Assembly (NCBI GenBank): GCA_004356685.1
Contig: SMWS01000056.1
Coordinates: 1 to 11,162, forward strand
Length of the DNA: 11,162 bases
Source of the DNA: Deltaproteobacteria bacterium
GTDB lineage: Bacteria; Desulfobacterota_D; UBA1144; Nemesobacterales; N074bin48
Direction of reading: 5' to 3'
Shown here piece after piece: positions 1 to 7,756 of this stretch. The notes beneath the pieces are model-generated. The model did no database searches and had not been told where the DNA came from. It saw only the letters and a program-made list of their open reading frames with translations. How positions within the stretch are numbered: position 1 is the stretch's first letter; the number at the start of each line of letters is the position of its first letter. The translations under genes and the position numbers were made by a program.

Positions 1-505
1 AACCCCTTATCTCTTCAACCATAAATGATCCGATGCCCTGAATCCCGTATGCCCCGGCTTTATCCATAGGTTCACCGGTTTTAATGTATCCTTCGATCTC
101 ATTTGGGGCAAGGTTCTTAAATTTAACATCGGTAAAGACTGCCTCCTGATGCAAAACTGTTCCGGTTTCATTTATTATAGAAAACCCCGTAGCAACTTTA
201 TGAATATTGCCGGATAACATTTCGAGCATTTGCTTTGCTTCATCTTCACTGCCGGGTTTTCCAAGTATAGTTTTGCCCAAGATTACAATCGTATCGGCTG
301 CGAGAACAGTAGCCTTTTCGTTTATTTTACTTAAGACGTCTAAAGCCTTCTCTTTAGAAAGTCTTAAAACAAAATCTTTTGGATCCTCTTGTTCATGCTG
401 AACTTCATAAATATTGGGAACTATGACTTCAAACTTAATGCCTAAATCTTGAAGCATACTGATCCTTCGTGGAGAAGATGATGCGAGTATAAACTTATAT
501 TTCAT
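1..505 (-). CDS. maf: Maf family nucleoside triphosphate pyrophosphatase (dTTP/UTP type), partial
   Basis: The reading frame starts at ATG 505 and runs off the left edge after 168 codons, so about 25 C-terminal residues of a usual 190-200 are missing. Maf proteins hydrolyse non-canonical or excess nucleoside triphosphates to monophosphate and pyrophosphate in the cytoplasm and are linked to septum inhibition and nucleotide-pool cleaning. The N-terminal ASSSPRR motif (residues 8-14), Glu34, the AADTIV segment with the catalytic Asp71, LGKP (81-84, Lys83) and GAYGIQG (151-157) are all visible. SSSPRR together with the AYGIQG block fits the YhdE-like dTTP/UTP pyrophosphatase subgroup rather than the YceF-like m7GTP subgroup; this subgroup call is inferred from motifs. 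The gene diverges from prmC across 94 bases and has no Shine-Dalgarno sequence ahead of the start. Confidence 0.93.
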   Translation of the reverse strand, partial: MKYKFILASSSPRRISMLQDLGIKFEVIVPNIYEVQHEQEDPKDFVLRLSKEKALDVLSKINEKATVLAADTIVILGKTILGKPGSEDEAKQMLEMLSGNIHKVATGFSIINETGTVLHQEAVFTDVKFKNLAPNEIEGYIKTGEPMDKAGAYGIQGIGSFMVEEIRG

Positions 506-523
506 TTAAATTTATTTGTAATT

Positions 524-529
524 ATTATA
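524..529 (-). promoter_or_regulatory. Candidate -10 box for maf
   Basis: On the minus strand the hexamer TATAAT matches the sigma-70 -10 consensus exactly and lies 18 bases ahead of the maf ATG. No good -35 hexamer is found at the usual 16-18 base spacing. In such AT-rich DNA a chance match is possible. If used, the leader would be only about 11-13 nt and would hold no Shine-Dalgarno sequence. Confidence 0.35.
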
Positions 530-582
530 TCAAAAACAACGTATTATATTAGAGAATATGTATGATTAGAATAATGATTATG

Positions 583-588
583 TATACT
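583..588 (+). promoter_or_regulatory. Candidate -10 box for the prmC-murA-hisG operon
   Basis: The hexamer TATACT matches the -10 consensus at 5 of 6 positions. It ends 11 bases before the prmC ATG, so transcription would start about 4-6 nt ahead of the start codon. There is no recognisable -35 box. The prediction rests on one hexamer in AT-rich DNA. Confidence 0.3.
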
Positions 589-599
589 GAACGATCCTT

Positions 600-1442
600 A
601 TGAATATAAAAGAATTATACGATTTTGGAAGGGATGCACTTTTAAATCAGAAATTTGAAAATCCGGGTCTGGAGGCTTCTGTGCTACTCTTAGAGGCTAC
701 CGGTATTGATAAACTAAATTTTTATAAAAATCATGACAGGTTAGTTATTGATAGTGAAATAGACAAATATAAAGAGTTAATTGAGCGAAGACTTACAAGT
801 GAGCCCGTAGCCTACATATTGGGTAAAAAAGAATTTTACTCCAGAGAGTTTTCAGTCGACGGCAATGTCTTAATTCCAAGACCCGAAACTGAGCTTCTCG
901 TAGATAAGGCCATCATAATATTAAAGGGTTTTGATTACCCATCTATATTAGATGTCGGCACTGGGAGTGGCTGTATTGCTGTAACCTTAAAAGATGAGAT
1001 ACCTGATTCAGTATGTGTTGCTACGGATATATCCTATGGTGCATTACAAAAAGCAAAACAAAATTCAAAAAGCAATGATTGCTATCCTTTTTTTATAAAA
1101 GGTAATCTGCTGGAATTTATAAAGGATAATAAATTTGATCTTATTGTTTCAAATCCGCCTTATGTAAGAGAAAAACTGTTCCACAAACTCGATAGGGGTG
1201 TTAGAAATTATGAACCTAAATCAGCGCTTGTAGCGGGTGATAATGGGCTTGGAATAATAAGTAAGATTATATCAGAATCCATGAGGGTTTTAAAAAATGA
1301 GGGTTGGTGTCTTTTAGAAATCGGATTTGATCAATCTGTTAAGGTTATTGAAATGTTTGAATTAAATGGTTATAAAGAAATCGAAGTATTTAGAGATTTA
1401 TCTGGAATCGACAGGGTTATTAAAGCAAAATGGAAAAAATAG
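600..1442 (+). CDS. prmC: Release factor glutamine N5-methyltransferase PrmC
   Basis: PrmC (HemK) uses S-adenosylmethionine to methylate the glutamine of the GGQ motif in release factors RF1 and RF2, which makes peptide release efficient. The 280-residue length is normal. A helical N-terminal domain (about 1-80) is followed by the characteristic block ending in LIPRPETE (91-98), the SAM-binding glycine-rich loop DVGTGSG (118-124), and the catalytic NPPY tetrapeptide (185-188) that holds the target glutamine. ATG 600 is the first possible start after an in-frame TGA at 588-590, which fixes the N-terminus. No Shine-Dalgarno sequence precedes it. In many genomes prfA lies directly upstream; here that place is taken by the divergent maf gene. 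The 3' end overlaps murA by 13 bases, suggesting co-transcription. Confidence 0.96.
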   Translation: MNIKELYDFGRDALLNQKFENPGLEASVLLLEATGIDKLNFYKNHDRLVIDSEIDKYKELIERRLTSEPVAYILGKKEFYSREFSVDGNVLIPRPETELLVDKAIIILKGFDYPSILDVGTGSGCIAVTLKDEIPDSVCVATDISYGALQKAKQNSKSNDCYPFFIKGNLLEFIKDNKFDLIVSNPPYVREKLFHKLDRGVRNYEPKSALVAGDNGLGIISKIISESMRVLKNEGWCLLEIGFDQSVKVIEMFELNGYKEIEVFRDLSGIDRVIKAKWKK

Positions 1443-2686
1443 TAATAGAGGGCGGAAACAGGCTAGAAGGTGAAGTGATAATAAGCGGAGCTAAGAACTC
1501 TGTTTTACCACTTATGGCTTCTACAATTTTAACAAGCGGGGTAAACAGTTTTACTAACGTTCCCGATCTGGATGACGTTCGTACAATGTCCAAACTTCTT
1601 GTTATGCTGGGAGCAAAAGTCGAATACGACAGCGGCAACCTTGAAATTGACTCTACTGCAATTAATAACTGGATAGCACCCTATGAGCTTGTAAGAACTA
1701 TGAGAGCATCTGTTTTAGTCCTTGGTCCTCTTACTGCACGGTTTGGAAAAACCAGGGTTTCTTTTCCAGGGGGCTGTGCAATCGGTGAGAGGCCCATAGA
1801 TCAGCATCTGAAGGGCCTTGAGTTACTGGGTTCTAAAATAATAATCGAAGAAGGTTATATAGAAACTAAAGCAAAGAAACTGACGGGAAGTATTATTCCA
1901 TTTGATATTTCCACAGTAACCGGAACTGAAAACATGATGCTTGCATCTGTGCTTGCGCAGGGTGAAACGATTCTACTCAACGCTGCTTGCGAGCCTGAAG
2001 TAGTTGATCTTGCAAATGCCCTAAATAAAATGGGAGCTAATATTAGCGGGGCAGGCACTGACATAATTACAATTAAAGGCGTAAGCAAACTAAAACCAAT
2101 TAAAAACTATGAAGTCATGCCCGATAGAATTGAAAGCGGTACACTTATGGTAGCCGCAGTTCTTCTTTCAGGGGATCTACTTTTGAAAAACTGCATATTT
2201 GAACACAATGGAGCAGTAATTGGAAAATTAATTGAAGTTGGAGCTGAGATTTCAAAAGTAAGTGATGGGGTTAGGGTAAAAGGCACAGATAAATTTAAGA
2301 GTATTGATTTTACAACACTTCCTTACCCTGGATTTCCAACTGATATGCAGGCACAGTTAATGACTTTAATGAGTGTGTCCAAGGGCCTTAGCATTATTAG
2401 CGAAACAATTTTTCCTCAGAGATATTTACATGCAGGAGAATTGAGAAGGATGGGAGCAGAAATAAAGCTTGTAGGTAATAGTGCAGTAGTGCGGGGTGTA
2501 AAGCACTTAAGTGGAGCACCAATTATGGCAAGTGACCTGCGTGCAAGCGCCTCCCTTGTCTTGGCTGGTTTGATAGCAAATGGCAGAACAGACATATCGA
2601 GGGTTTACCACCTAGACCGAGGTTATGACAGACTTGATAAGAAATTAGAACAGGTTGGCGCAAAAATTTGGAGGGATAAAGAATGA
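1430..2686 (+). CDS. murA: UDP-N-acetylglucosamine 1-carboxyvinyltransferase MurA
   Basis: MurA transfers enolpyruvate from PEP to UDP-GlcNAc, the first committed cytoplasmic step of peptidoglycan synthesis. The 418-residue protein is full length. Key residues match Escherichia coli numbering closely: Lys22-Asn23 in the SGAKNS segment, the catalytic cysteine Cys116 in PGGCAIG (the fosfomycin target, Cys115 in E. coli) followed by Arg121, Asp305 in YPGFPTDMQAQ, and Arg371 in ASDLRASA. Because the cysteine is present rather than the aspartate of some resistant MurA proteins, sensitivity to fosfomycin would be expected at enzyme level (inference). The ATG lies inside the end of prmC, and the stop overlaps the hisG start in an ATGA junction, so translation of the three genes is probably coupled. 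Confidence 0.97.
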   Translation: MEKIVIEGGNRLEGEVIISGAKNSVLPLMASTILTSGVNSFTNVPDLDDVRTMSKLLVMLGAKVEYDSGNLEIDSTAINNWIAPYELVRTMRASVLVLGPLTARFGKTRVSFPGGCAIGERPIDQHLKGLELLGSKIIIEEGYIETKAKKLTGSIIPFDISTVTGTENMMLASVLAQGETILLNAACEPEVVDLANALNKMGANISGAGTDIITIKGVSKLKPIKNYEVMPDRIESGTLMVAAVLLSGDLLLKNCIFEHNGAVIGKLIEVGAEISKVSDGVRVKGTDKFKSIDFTTLPYPGFPTDMQAQLMTLMSVSKGLSIISETIFPQRYLHAGELRRMGAEIKLVGNSAVVRGVKHLSGAPIMASDLRASASLVLAGLIANGRTDISRVYHLDRGYDRLDKKLEQVGAKIWRDKE

Positions 2687-3306
2687 TAACCATAGCCTTT
2701 TCACGCGGAAGACTACTTAAAGAAGCTACATATATTTTTAATAAAGCTGGATACAATATTAATAACATATTAAAAAACACCAGAAAACTAATATTTGAAT
2801 ACCCTGATGTAGGTATAAAAGCTATGGTAGTACGCCCCACAGATGTGCCTGCATATGTAGAGTATGGTGCAGCAGATTGCGGTATTGTCGGTAAAGACAC
2901 ATTATTAGAAGAAAGATATGATCTGTATGAACCGTTGGATTTAAAAATTGGAAAATGTAAGCTCATCGTTGCAGCGCCTAACGGTTATAAACCTGATTCT
3001 TCAAAGTCATTGAGGGTTGCTACAAAATATCCAACAATAGCCAATGATTATTTTTCAAAAAAGGGTATTAACGTCGAGATTGTCAAACTGTACGGATCGG
3101 TTGAACTAGCACCGATAGTTGGTTTGTCAGATGTTATAGTAGACCTGACTGCTAGTGGAGAAACCCTCAAAAAGAATAAACTGGAATCTATTAATGTAAT
3201 ATCTAACATTACCGCCAGATTAGTCGTTAACAGAGTCAGCATGAAAGTAAAATCTAAAGAAATTAAAGAATTTATCGATAAACTTAAGAAAGTTAGACCT
3301 GACTAA
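2683..3306 (+). CDS. hisG: ATP phosphoribosyltransferase, short form HisG(S)
   Basis: HisG condenses ATP with PRPP, the first step of histidine biosynthesis. At 207 residues this is the short form, which lacks the C-terminal regulatory domain of the roughly 300-residue long form. In known cases the short form needs the HisRS-like partner HisZ for activity and histidine feedback. No hisZ or other his gene lies in the window. Visible signatures are the N-terminal FSRGRLLKEA segment (6-15), the core motif around residues 60-71 (EYGAADCGIVGK), the GSVELAP block (138-144) and the PRPP-binding loop DLTASGETL (154-162). The start overlaps the murA stop as ATGA and has a strong Shine-Dalgarno sequence, GGAGGG at 2670-2675, seven bases upstream. 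It is the last gene before a 138-base gap. Confidence 0.95.
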   Translation: MITIAFSRGRLLKEATYIFNKAGYNINNILKNTRKLIFEYPDVGIKAMVVRPTDVPAYVEYGAADCGIVGKDTLLEERYDLYEPLDLKIGKCKLIVAAPNGYKPDSSKSLRVATKYPTIANDYFSKKGINVEIVKLYGSVELAPIVGLSDVIVDLTASGETLKKNKLESINVISNITARLVVNRVSMKVKSKEIKEFIDKLKKVRPD

Positions 3307-3444
3307 TTGCTGTATTGATTTAAATAAAACCCTTTTTTAGATAGAAAATCGAACATATCTGGGGACTTGACTCTAATTAGCAGTTAGGTAGTTTTTCGGT
3401 TTTGTATCAAAAGTTGAAGTTTAATACCAATTTGGAGGAAATAA
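3307..3444 (+). promoter_or_regulatory. Leader region of gap-pgk-fbaB with strong ribosome binding site
   Basis: This is the only sizeable gap between the hisG and glycolytic blocks, so a promoter for gap is expected here. A strong Shine-Dalgarno sequence, GGAGG at 3434-3438, lies six bases ahead of the gap ATG. A -35-like TTGACT is at 3367-3372, but no convincing -10 hexamer follows at the right spacing. Two small symmetries are visible: TTTTG-TAT-CAAAA at 3400-3412, which could be an operator, and a 9-base pairing between 3303-3311 and 3379-3387 (one G-U pair). No terminator hairpin followed by a T-run is evident behind hisG. Only the ribosome binding site is firm. Confidence 0.5.
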
Positions 3445-4452
3445 ATGCCCCTTAAGGTAGGAATTAATGGATTTGGAAGAATTGGAAGACATGTACTGAG
3501 GATTGGACTGCAAAGATCAAATTTGGATTTTGTAGGTATAAACGATATTACCGATGCAAAAACTCTAGCCCATCTATTTAAATATGACTCTGTATTCGGC
3601 CCTTATAAAGGCGAAGTAGGGGTAAGCGGAAACAGTATAGTTATTGATGGTAAAAAAATAATAGTATTTTCAGAAAGAGAGCCCCAAAACATAGGGTGGG
3701 ATGAACTCGGAACTGAGGAGGTAGTGGAATCTACAGGCATATTTACCAGTAAAGAAGCAGCTTCTATGCATATGGGTAGATCAGTTAAGAAAGTAATCAT
3801 TACAGCTCCTGCAAAGGGAGCCGTTGATTTCTCAACAGTAATGGGAGTAAATCATAAAGATTACAAACCCTCAAAGCATCACATACTATCAAATGCCTCT
3901 TGCACTACCAACTGTTTTAGTATGTTAGTAAAAGTACTGCACGACAATTTTGGCATTAAACGAGGACAAATGACAACAGTTCATTCTTATACAAATGACC
4001 AGCAAATTTTAGATGCTCCTCATAAAGATTTAAGAAGGGCACGTTCGGCAGCTCTTTCAATAATACCTACAAGCACTGGCGCTGCTGATTTAATACAGAT
4101 CATTTTCCCCGAATTAAAAGGTAAACTGAAAGCTGTTGCCATGAGAGTACCAACACCCGATGTATCTGTTGTCGATTTTGTAGTAGAATTAAAAACAAAA
4201 ACTACTGTTCAAAAGGTTAACGAGACATTTAAAAAAGCCGCTAGAGGTAAACTAAAGGATTATCTCCGGTACACCGACGAACCACTGGTGTCCTCCGATC
4301 TAATTGGCGATACTCACTCCGCAATTTTTGATTCACTCCTAACTTCAGTGGTAGGAGGCAATTTAGTTAAAGTGATTGCATGGTATGATAATGAATATGG
4401 ATACTCATCCAGAGTCGTTGATCTTATTGAACTTGTAGGGAAAAAACTTTGA
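3445..4452 (+). CDS. gap: Type I glyceraldehyde-3-phosphate dehydrogenase
   Basis: GAPDH interconverts glyceraldehyde 3-phosphate and 1,3-bisphosphoglycerate with NAD(P) in the cytoplasm. The 335-residue length is typical. The N-terminal Rossmann segment INGFGRIGR (7-15) is followed by NDITD (33-37), where Asp34 is at the position that usually favours NAD. The active site SNASCTTNC (149-157) carries the nucleophile Cys153, with its partner His180 in TTVHSYTNDQ. The PHKDLRRAR block (192-200), the anion-binding STGAAD segment (about 210-215) and the C-terminal WYDNEYGYS block are intact. The second cofactor-specificity site reads LDAPHKD, which is not the standard NAD-type LDLPHKD, so NADP use cannot be excluded. 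The gene is first of three glycolytic genes and abuts pgk. Confidence 0.97.
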   Translation: MPLKVGINGFGRIGRHVLRIGLQRSNLDFVGINDITDAKTLAHLFKYDSVFGPYKGEVGVSGNSIVIDGKKIIVFSEREPQNIGWDELGTEEVVESTGIFTSKEAASMHMGRSVKKVIITAPAKGAVDFSTVMGVNHKDYKPSKHHILSNASCTTNCFSMLVKVLHDNFGIKRGQMTTVHSYTNDQQILDAPHKDLRRARSAALSIIPTSTGAADLIQIIFPELKGKLKAVAMRVPTPDVSVVDFVVELKTKTTVQKVNETFKKAARGKLKDYLRYTDEPLVSSDLIGDTHSAIFDSLLTSVVGGNLVKVIAWYDNEYGYSSRVVDLIELVGKKL

Positions 4453-5651
4453 ATGATAAATTAGTAGTTTCAGATCTGCCGGATTCTGAACTAAAAGGTA
4501 AAGTAATTTTTTTGCGTGTTGATTTCAACGTCCCAATCAGGGATGGAAAAATTAGCGAAGATTACAGAATAAGAAGAGCTGTACCTACAATTGATTACTT
4601 AGTTGATAGAGGCGCCAAGGTAATAGTCGCCTCTCACATGGGAAGACCCAGAGGGAAAATAATAAAAAGCCTATCCATTGAACCAGTGGCTAGCAGACTT
4701 ACTGAACTCTTGGGAAGAGAAGTAAAATTTGTTGGAAAAGTTATCGGAAAAGAAGTAAAAAATGTAGTTGATAATTTGAAAAATGGAGGACTTTTAGTAT
4801 TAGAGAACTTAAGGTTTCATATTGAGGAAAGAAATAACGAACCTGGATTTTGTAAAGAACTAGCGTCTCTTGCCGATATATATATAAATGATGCATTTGG
4901 CACCTCCCATAGAGCCCACGCTTCTACATTTGGAATGGCATCTCACTTTTCCGTAAGACTTGCAGGCTTTGTTGTAGATAGAGAGCTTAAATTTTTAGGA
5001 AAACTTTTGGACTGCCCTAGAAGACCTTATTCAGTTGTTGTAGGCGGCTCAAAGATTAAAGATAAAATCCATGCCTTGAAAAATCTGATAGAAAAGGCAG
5101 ACCAGGTTATAATAGGCGGAGGGGTTGCTTATACATTTTTAAAAGCTAAGGGTATAAATGTTGGAGATTCTATTACAGAAGATGAAATGATTCCCTGGGT
5201 AAAGGAAGCTTTGGACAAATATGGAGATAAAATAGTGCTACCGGTCGACCATATCGTTGCTGAGAGTTTTGAGAACAGGAAAAATCTGATTGTTGTGGAT
5301 GACGAAATTCCCGATGAGCTGCATGGGTTTGATATAGGTCCCAAAACTGCAGCACTTTTTATATCCAGTTTAAAAGGTAATTCTACTATATTTTGGAGTG
5401 GCCCCATGGGAGTTTTTGAAGTAGATGATTTTTCATCGGGGACAACTCATATAGCAGGAGCAATTGCACTGTCCACCTGGAGAGGTACAACCACCGTAGT
5501 AGGTGGAGGAGACTCTATCTCAGCACTGAGAAAAGCAGAAGTTTTACTGTCAGAAATTAGTCATGTATCCACAGGAGGAGGAGCGTCTTTAGAGTTTTTA
5601 GGAGGAAACGAACTTCCCGGTATATCGATCCTAAACGATAAAAAAAATTAA
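4449..5651 (+). CDS. pgk: Phosphoglycerate kinase, TTG start
   Basis: PGK transfers the acyl phosphate of 1,3-bisphosphoglycerate to ADP, or runs in reverse during gluconeogenesis. The 400-residue length is normal. Seen are LRVDFNVP (22-29), the substrate-binding SHMGRPRG (62-69), ENLRFH (119-124), GSKIKDK (200-206), the nucleotide-binding WSGPMGVFE (316-324), GGGDSISAL (352-360) and STGGGASLE (374-382). The start is best placed at TTG 4449, which overlaps the gap stop as TTGA and is preceded by AGGG (4437-4440) at good spacing. It leaves the usual dozen or so residues before the first conserved strand. A nearby ATG at 4453 is in another frame and meets a stop at once. Translational coupling to gap is likely. 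Confidence 0.96.
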   Translation: MNDKLVVSDLPDSELKGKVIFLRVDFNVPIRDGKISEDYRIRRAVPTIDYLVDRGAKVIVASHMGRPRGKIIKSLSIEPVASRLTELLGREVKFVGKVIGKEVKNVVDNLKNGGLLVLENLRFHIEERNNEPGFCKELASLADIYINDAFGTSHRAHASTFGMASHFSVRLAGFVVDRELKFLGKLLDCPRRPYSVVVGGSKIKDKIHALKNLIEKADQVIIGGGVAYTFLKAKGINVGDSITEDEMIPWVKEALDKYGDKIVLPVDHIVAESFENRKNLIVVDDEIPDELHGFDIGPKTAALFISSLKGNSTIFWSGPMGVFEVDDFSSGTTHIAGAIALSTWRGTTTVVGGGDSISALRKAEVLLSEISHVSTGGGASLEFLGGNELPGISILNDKKN

Positions 5652-5672
5652 TTTTTAGGAGAGGAACTGAGT

Positions 5673-6731
5673 ATGGCAAAGACAAAAAATATTGTTGATG
5701 TTTTAGGCAGTGATGCAGACTACTATTTAAATCATAAGTGTAAAACAATTTCTAAAAATAAGCTTTATCTTCCGGGACCAAACTTTATTGAGGATGTATT
5801 TAGCCAAAACGATAGACCAAATGCTGTTTTAAAAAATCTCCAGTCTCTTTTTAATTCAGGCCGTCTGTCTGGAACCGGTTATCTTTCGATTCTCCCAGTT
5901 GATCAGGGAATTGAACATTCAGCGGGGGCTTCATTTGCGCCAAACCCAATTTATTTCGATCCTGAAAATATTGTTAGGCTTGCTATTGAGGGAGGCTGCA
6001 GCGGGGTTGCCAGTACTCTTGGAGTTTTAGGATCTGTATCCAGAAAATATGCTCACAAGATTCCTTTTATCGTAAAGCTTAACCACAATGAGCTTCTGAC
6101 ATACCCAAACAAATTTGACCAAATACTCTTTGGAAGTGTAGATCAGGCTTTTCAGATGGGAGCTACAGGAGTTGGAGCTACTATTTATTACGGTTCTGAT
6201 GAGAGTACAAGACAGATTCAGGAAATTTCCGAGGTTTTTCATTATGCCCACAGCCTTGGGCTTGTTACAATTCTATGGGCATATCTAAGAAATACAGCAT
6301 TTAAAACAAAAGAGGCTGATTATCATCTCTCCTCCGACCTCACAGGGCAGGCAAATCACCTTGCTGCTACAATTGAGGCCGACATAGTTAAGCAAAAACA
6401 GGCCGAAAACAATGGCGGTTATTTGGCTCTAAAGTTCGGAAAAACACACGATTATGTCTACTCCAAACTAACAAGCGACCATCCAATTGATTTAACGAGG
6501 TATCAACTTGTTAATTGCTATATGGGGCGCGCGGGGTTGATTAACTCGGGTGGATCATCGGGCAAAAACGATCTCTACGATGCCGTAAGAACTGCAGTTA
6601 TTAACAAGAGGGCAGGTGGTATGGGCCTTATTACTGGCAGAAAATCATTTCAAAAACCTATGAAAGATGGTGTTGAGCTTTTAAACGCAGTTCAGGATGT
6701 TTATCTTGACTCTGAAATTACAATTGCATAA
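5673..6731 (+). CDS. fbaB: Class I fructose-bisphosphate aldolase, FbaB/DhnA family
   Basis: This enzyme reversibly condenses dihydroxyacetone phosphate and glyceraldehyde 3-phosphate to fructose 1,6-bisphosphate through a lysine Schiff base, without a metal. The 352-residue protein closely follows the E. coli FbaB pattern from memory: PVDQGIEHS (75-83), VKLNHNE (134-140), the ADIVKQK segment whose Lys240 is the likely Schiff-base lysine, HPIDLTRYQ, NCYMGRAGLINSGG, and the end VQDVYLDSEITIA. ATG 5673 has a strong ribosome binding site, AGGAGAGG at 5657-5664. The gene follows pgk by 21 bases in the same operon. Its stop at 6729-6731 is separated from the fbp stop on the other strand by only two bases. 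The presence of this family rather than the zinc class II enzyme is known to go with gluconeogenic roles in several bacteria. Confidence 0.96.
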   Translation: MAKTKNIVDVLGSDADYYLNHKCKTISKNKLYLPGPNFIEDVFSQNDRPNAVLKNLQSLFNSGRLSGTGYLSILPVDQGIEHSAGASFAPNPIYFDPENIVRLAIEGGCSGVASTLGVLGSVSRKYAHKIPFIVKLNHNELLTYPNKFDQILFGSVDQAFQMGATGVGATIYYGSDESTRQIQEISEVFHYAHSLGLVTILWAYLRNTAFKTKEADYHLSSDLTGQANHLAATIEADIVKQKQAENNGGYLALKFGKTHDYVYSKLTSDHPIDLTRYQLVNCYMGRAGLINSGGSSGKNDLYDAVRTAVINKRAGGMGLITGRKSFQKPMKDGVELLNAVQDVYLDSEITIA

Positions 6732-6733
6732 CC

Positions 6734-7756
6734 TCATATAGAAGGTGATACAGAAAACCTGTCTATGAATTCACTTAGCATATTTACCATATCTGTTGAT
6801 CCTATAAACATTGGAGTTCTTTGGTGAAGGTCAGTGGGATGTAACTGGAGTATATCGTCTTTTCCATTAATTGCCTTACCTCCTGCTTGCTCCACAATAA
6901 AAGCCATGGGGTTACATTCATAAAGCAACCTGAGTTTGCCGTAGGGCATAGTGGAGGTAGATGGATACATGAAGATACCGCCCTTTAAAAGATTTCTGTG
7001 TATATCTGCTACAAGAGAACCTACATATCTGAGAGAATAGGGACGATTGGTATTCTTATCATCTTCACCGCAGTAGCTTATATACTTTTGTACTCCTTTT
7101 TTGAATTTTGAGTAATTGCCCTGGTTAACAGAATACATCTGTCCAGATTTAGGAATTTTAATATCAGGATGTGAAAGGCAAAATTCACCAATTGAAGGAT
7201 CAAGAGTAAAACCGTTTACTCCTTTGCCAGTAGTATAAACCATCATTGTTGACGATCCATAAATGATATACCCTGCTGATACCTGCTCATATCCTCTTTG
7301 CAGAAAATCAGCTAACTGACAAAAACCTCCTTGTAAGGAACCTCTCTTATATATAGAAAAAATTGTGCCTACAGAAACATTTACATCGATATTCGAAGAA
7401 CCATCGAGTGGATCCAGAGCAACTATGTATTCTGCATTTTGCGATAACTCATCATCAATAATAATGAAGTTTTCATTTTCTTCTGATGCTATCCCACAGC
7501 ACGCACCACCCATCTTTAGTGATGCGACAAACCTGTTATTTGCAAAAACGTCCAGTTTTTTTACTTTTTCACCCTGTACATTGGTTGTCCCTGTATCACC
7601 CAATATGTCTACAAGACCTGCTTTATTGACTTCTCTGTGAACAATTTTAGATGCAAGCCCAATGTCTCTCAGCAGTCTTGAAAGTTCACCCTTGGCATCC
7701 GGGAATTTTTCCTGCCTTCTGATAATAAATTCGTCTAAGGTTTCAATTCCTATCAT
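6734..7756 (-). CDS. fbp: Class I fructose-1,6-bisphosphatase
   Basis: FBPase removes the C1 phosphate of fructose 1,6-bisphosphate irreversibly, giving fructose 6-phosphate; it is the committed step of gluconeogenesis. The 340-residue length fits class I (E. coli Fbp type). Seen are the N-terminal TLDEFI segment, NKAGLVDILG (44-53), NVQGE (59-63) with KKLD, the metal ligands Glu92-Glu93, the signature LDPLDGSSNID (114-124) with Asp115 and Asp118, YGSST (166-170), RYVGSLVADIHR (243-254) and the substrate and metal segment LLYECNP with Glu280. The start overlaps the cvpA stop as ATGA. An AAAGGA sequence (7772-7777) lies 15 bases upstream, rather far for a ribosome binding site, so expression probably depends on coupling to cvpA. 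Confidence 0.96.
   Translation of the reverse strand: MIGIETLDEFIIRRQEKFPDAKGELSRLLRDIGLASKIVHREVNKAGLVDILGDTGTTNVQGEKVKKLDVFANNRFVASLKMGGACCGIASEENENFIIIDDELSQNAEYIVALDPLDGSSNIDVNVSVGTIFSIYKRGSLQGGFCQLADFLQRGYEQVSAGYIIYGSSTMMVYTTGKGVNGFTLDPSIGEFCLSHPDIKIPKSGQMYSVNQGNYSKFKKGVQKYISYCGEDDKNTNRPYSLRYVGSLVADIHRNLLKGGIFMYPSTSTMPYGKLRLLYECNPMAFIVEQAGGKAINGKDDILQLHPTDLHQRTPMFIGSTDMVNMLSEFIDRFSVSPSI

Noticed and set aside
207..401. Plus-strand open frame of 64 codons
   Set aside because: It lies wholly antisense to maf, has no ribosome binding site and its product looks like no protein family; it is a shadow of maf codons.
2523..2966. Minus-strand open frame of 147 codons over murA/hisG
   Set aside because: Both strands cannot plausibly be coding here; murA and hisG are full-length conserved genes, and the antisense product is low in recognisable structure.
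3315..3343. TTGATT with TAGATA as a gap promoter
   Set aside because: The spacing is right (17) but the hexamers match at only 4 and 3 of 6 positions, which AT-rich DNA gives readily.
6731..6765. Possible bidirectional terminator between fbaB and fbp
   Set aside because: Only four-base stems (ACCT/AGGT, ACAG/CTGT) can be formed and no T-run follows on either strand.
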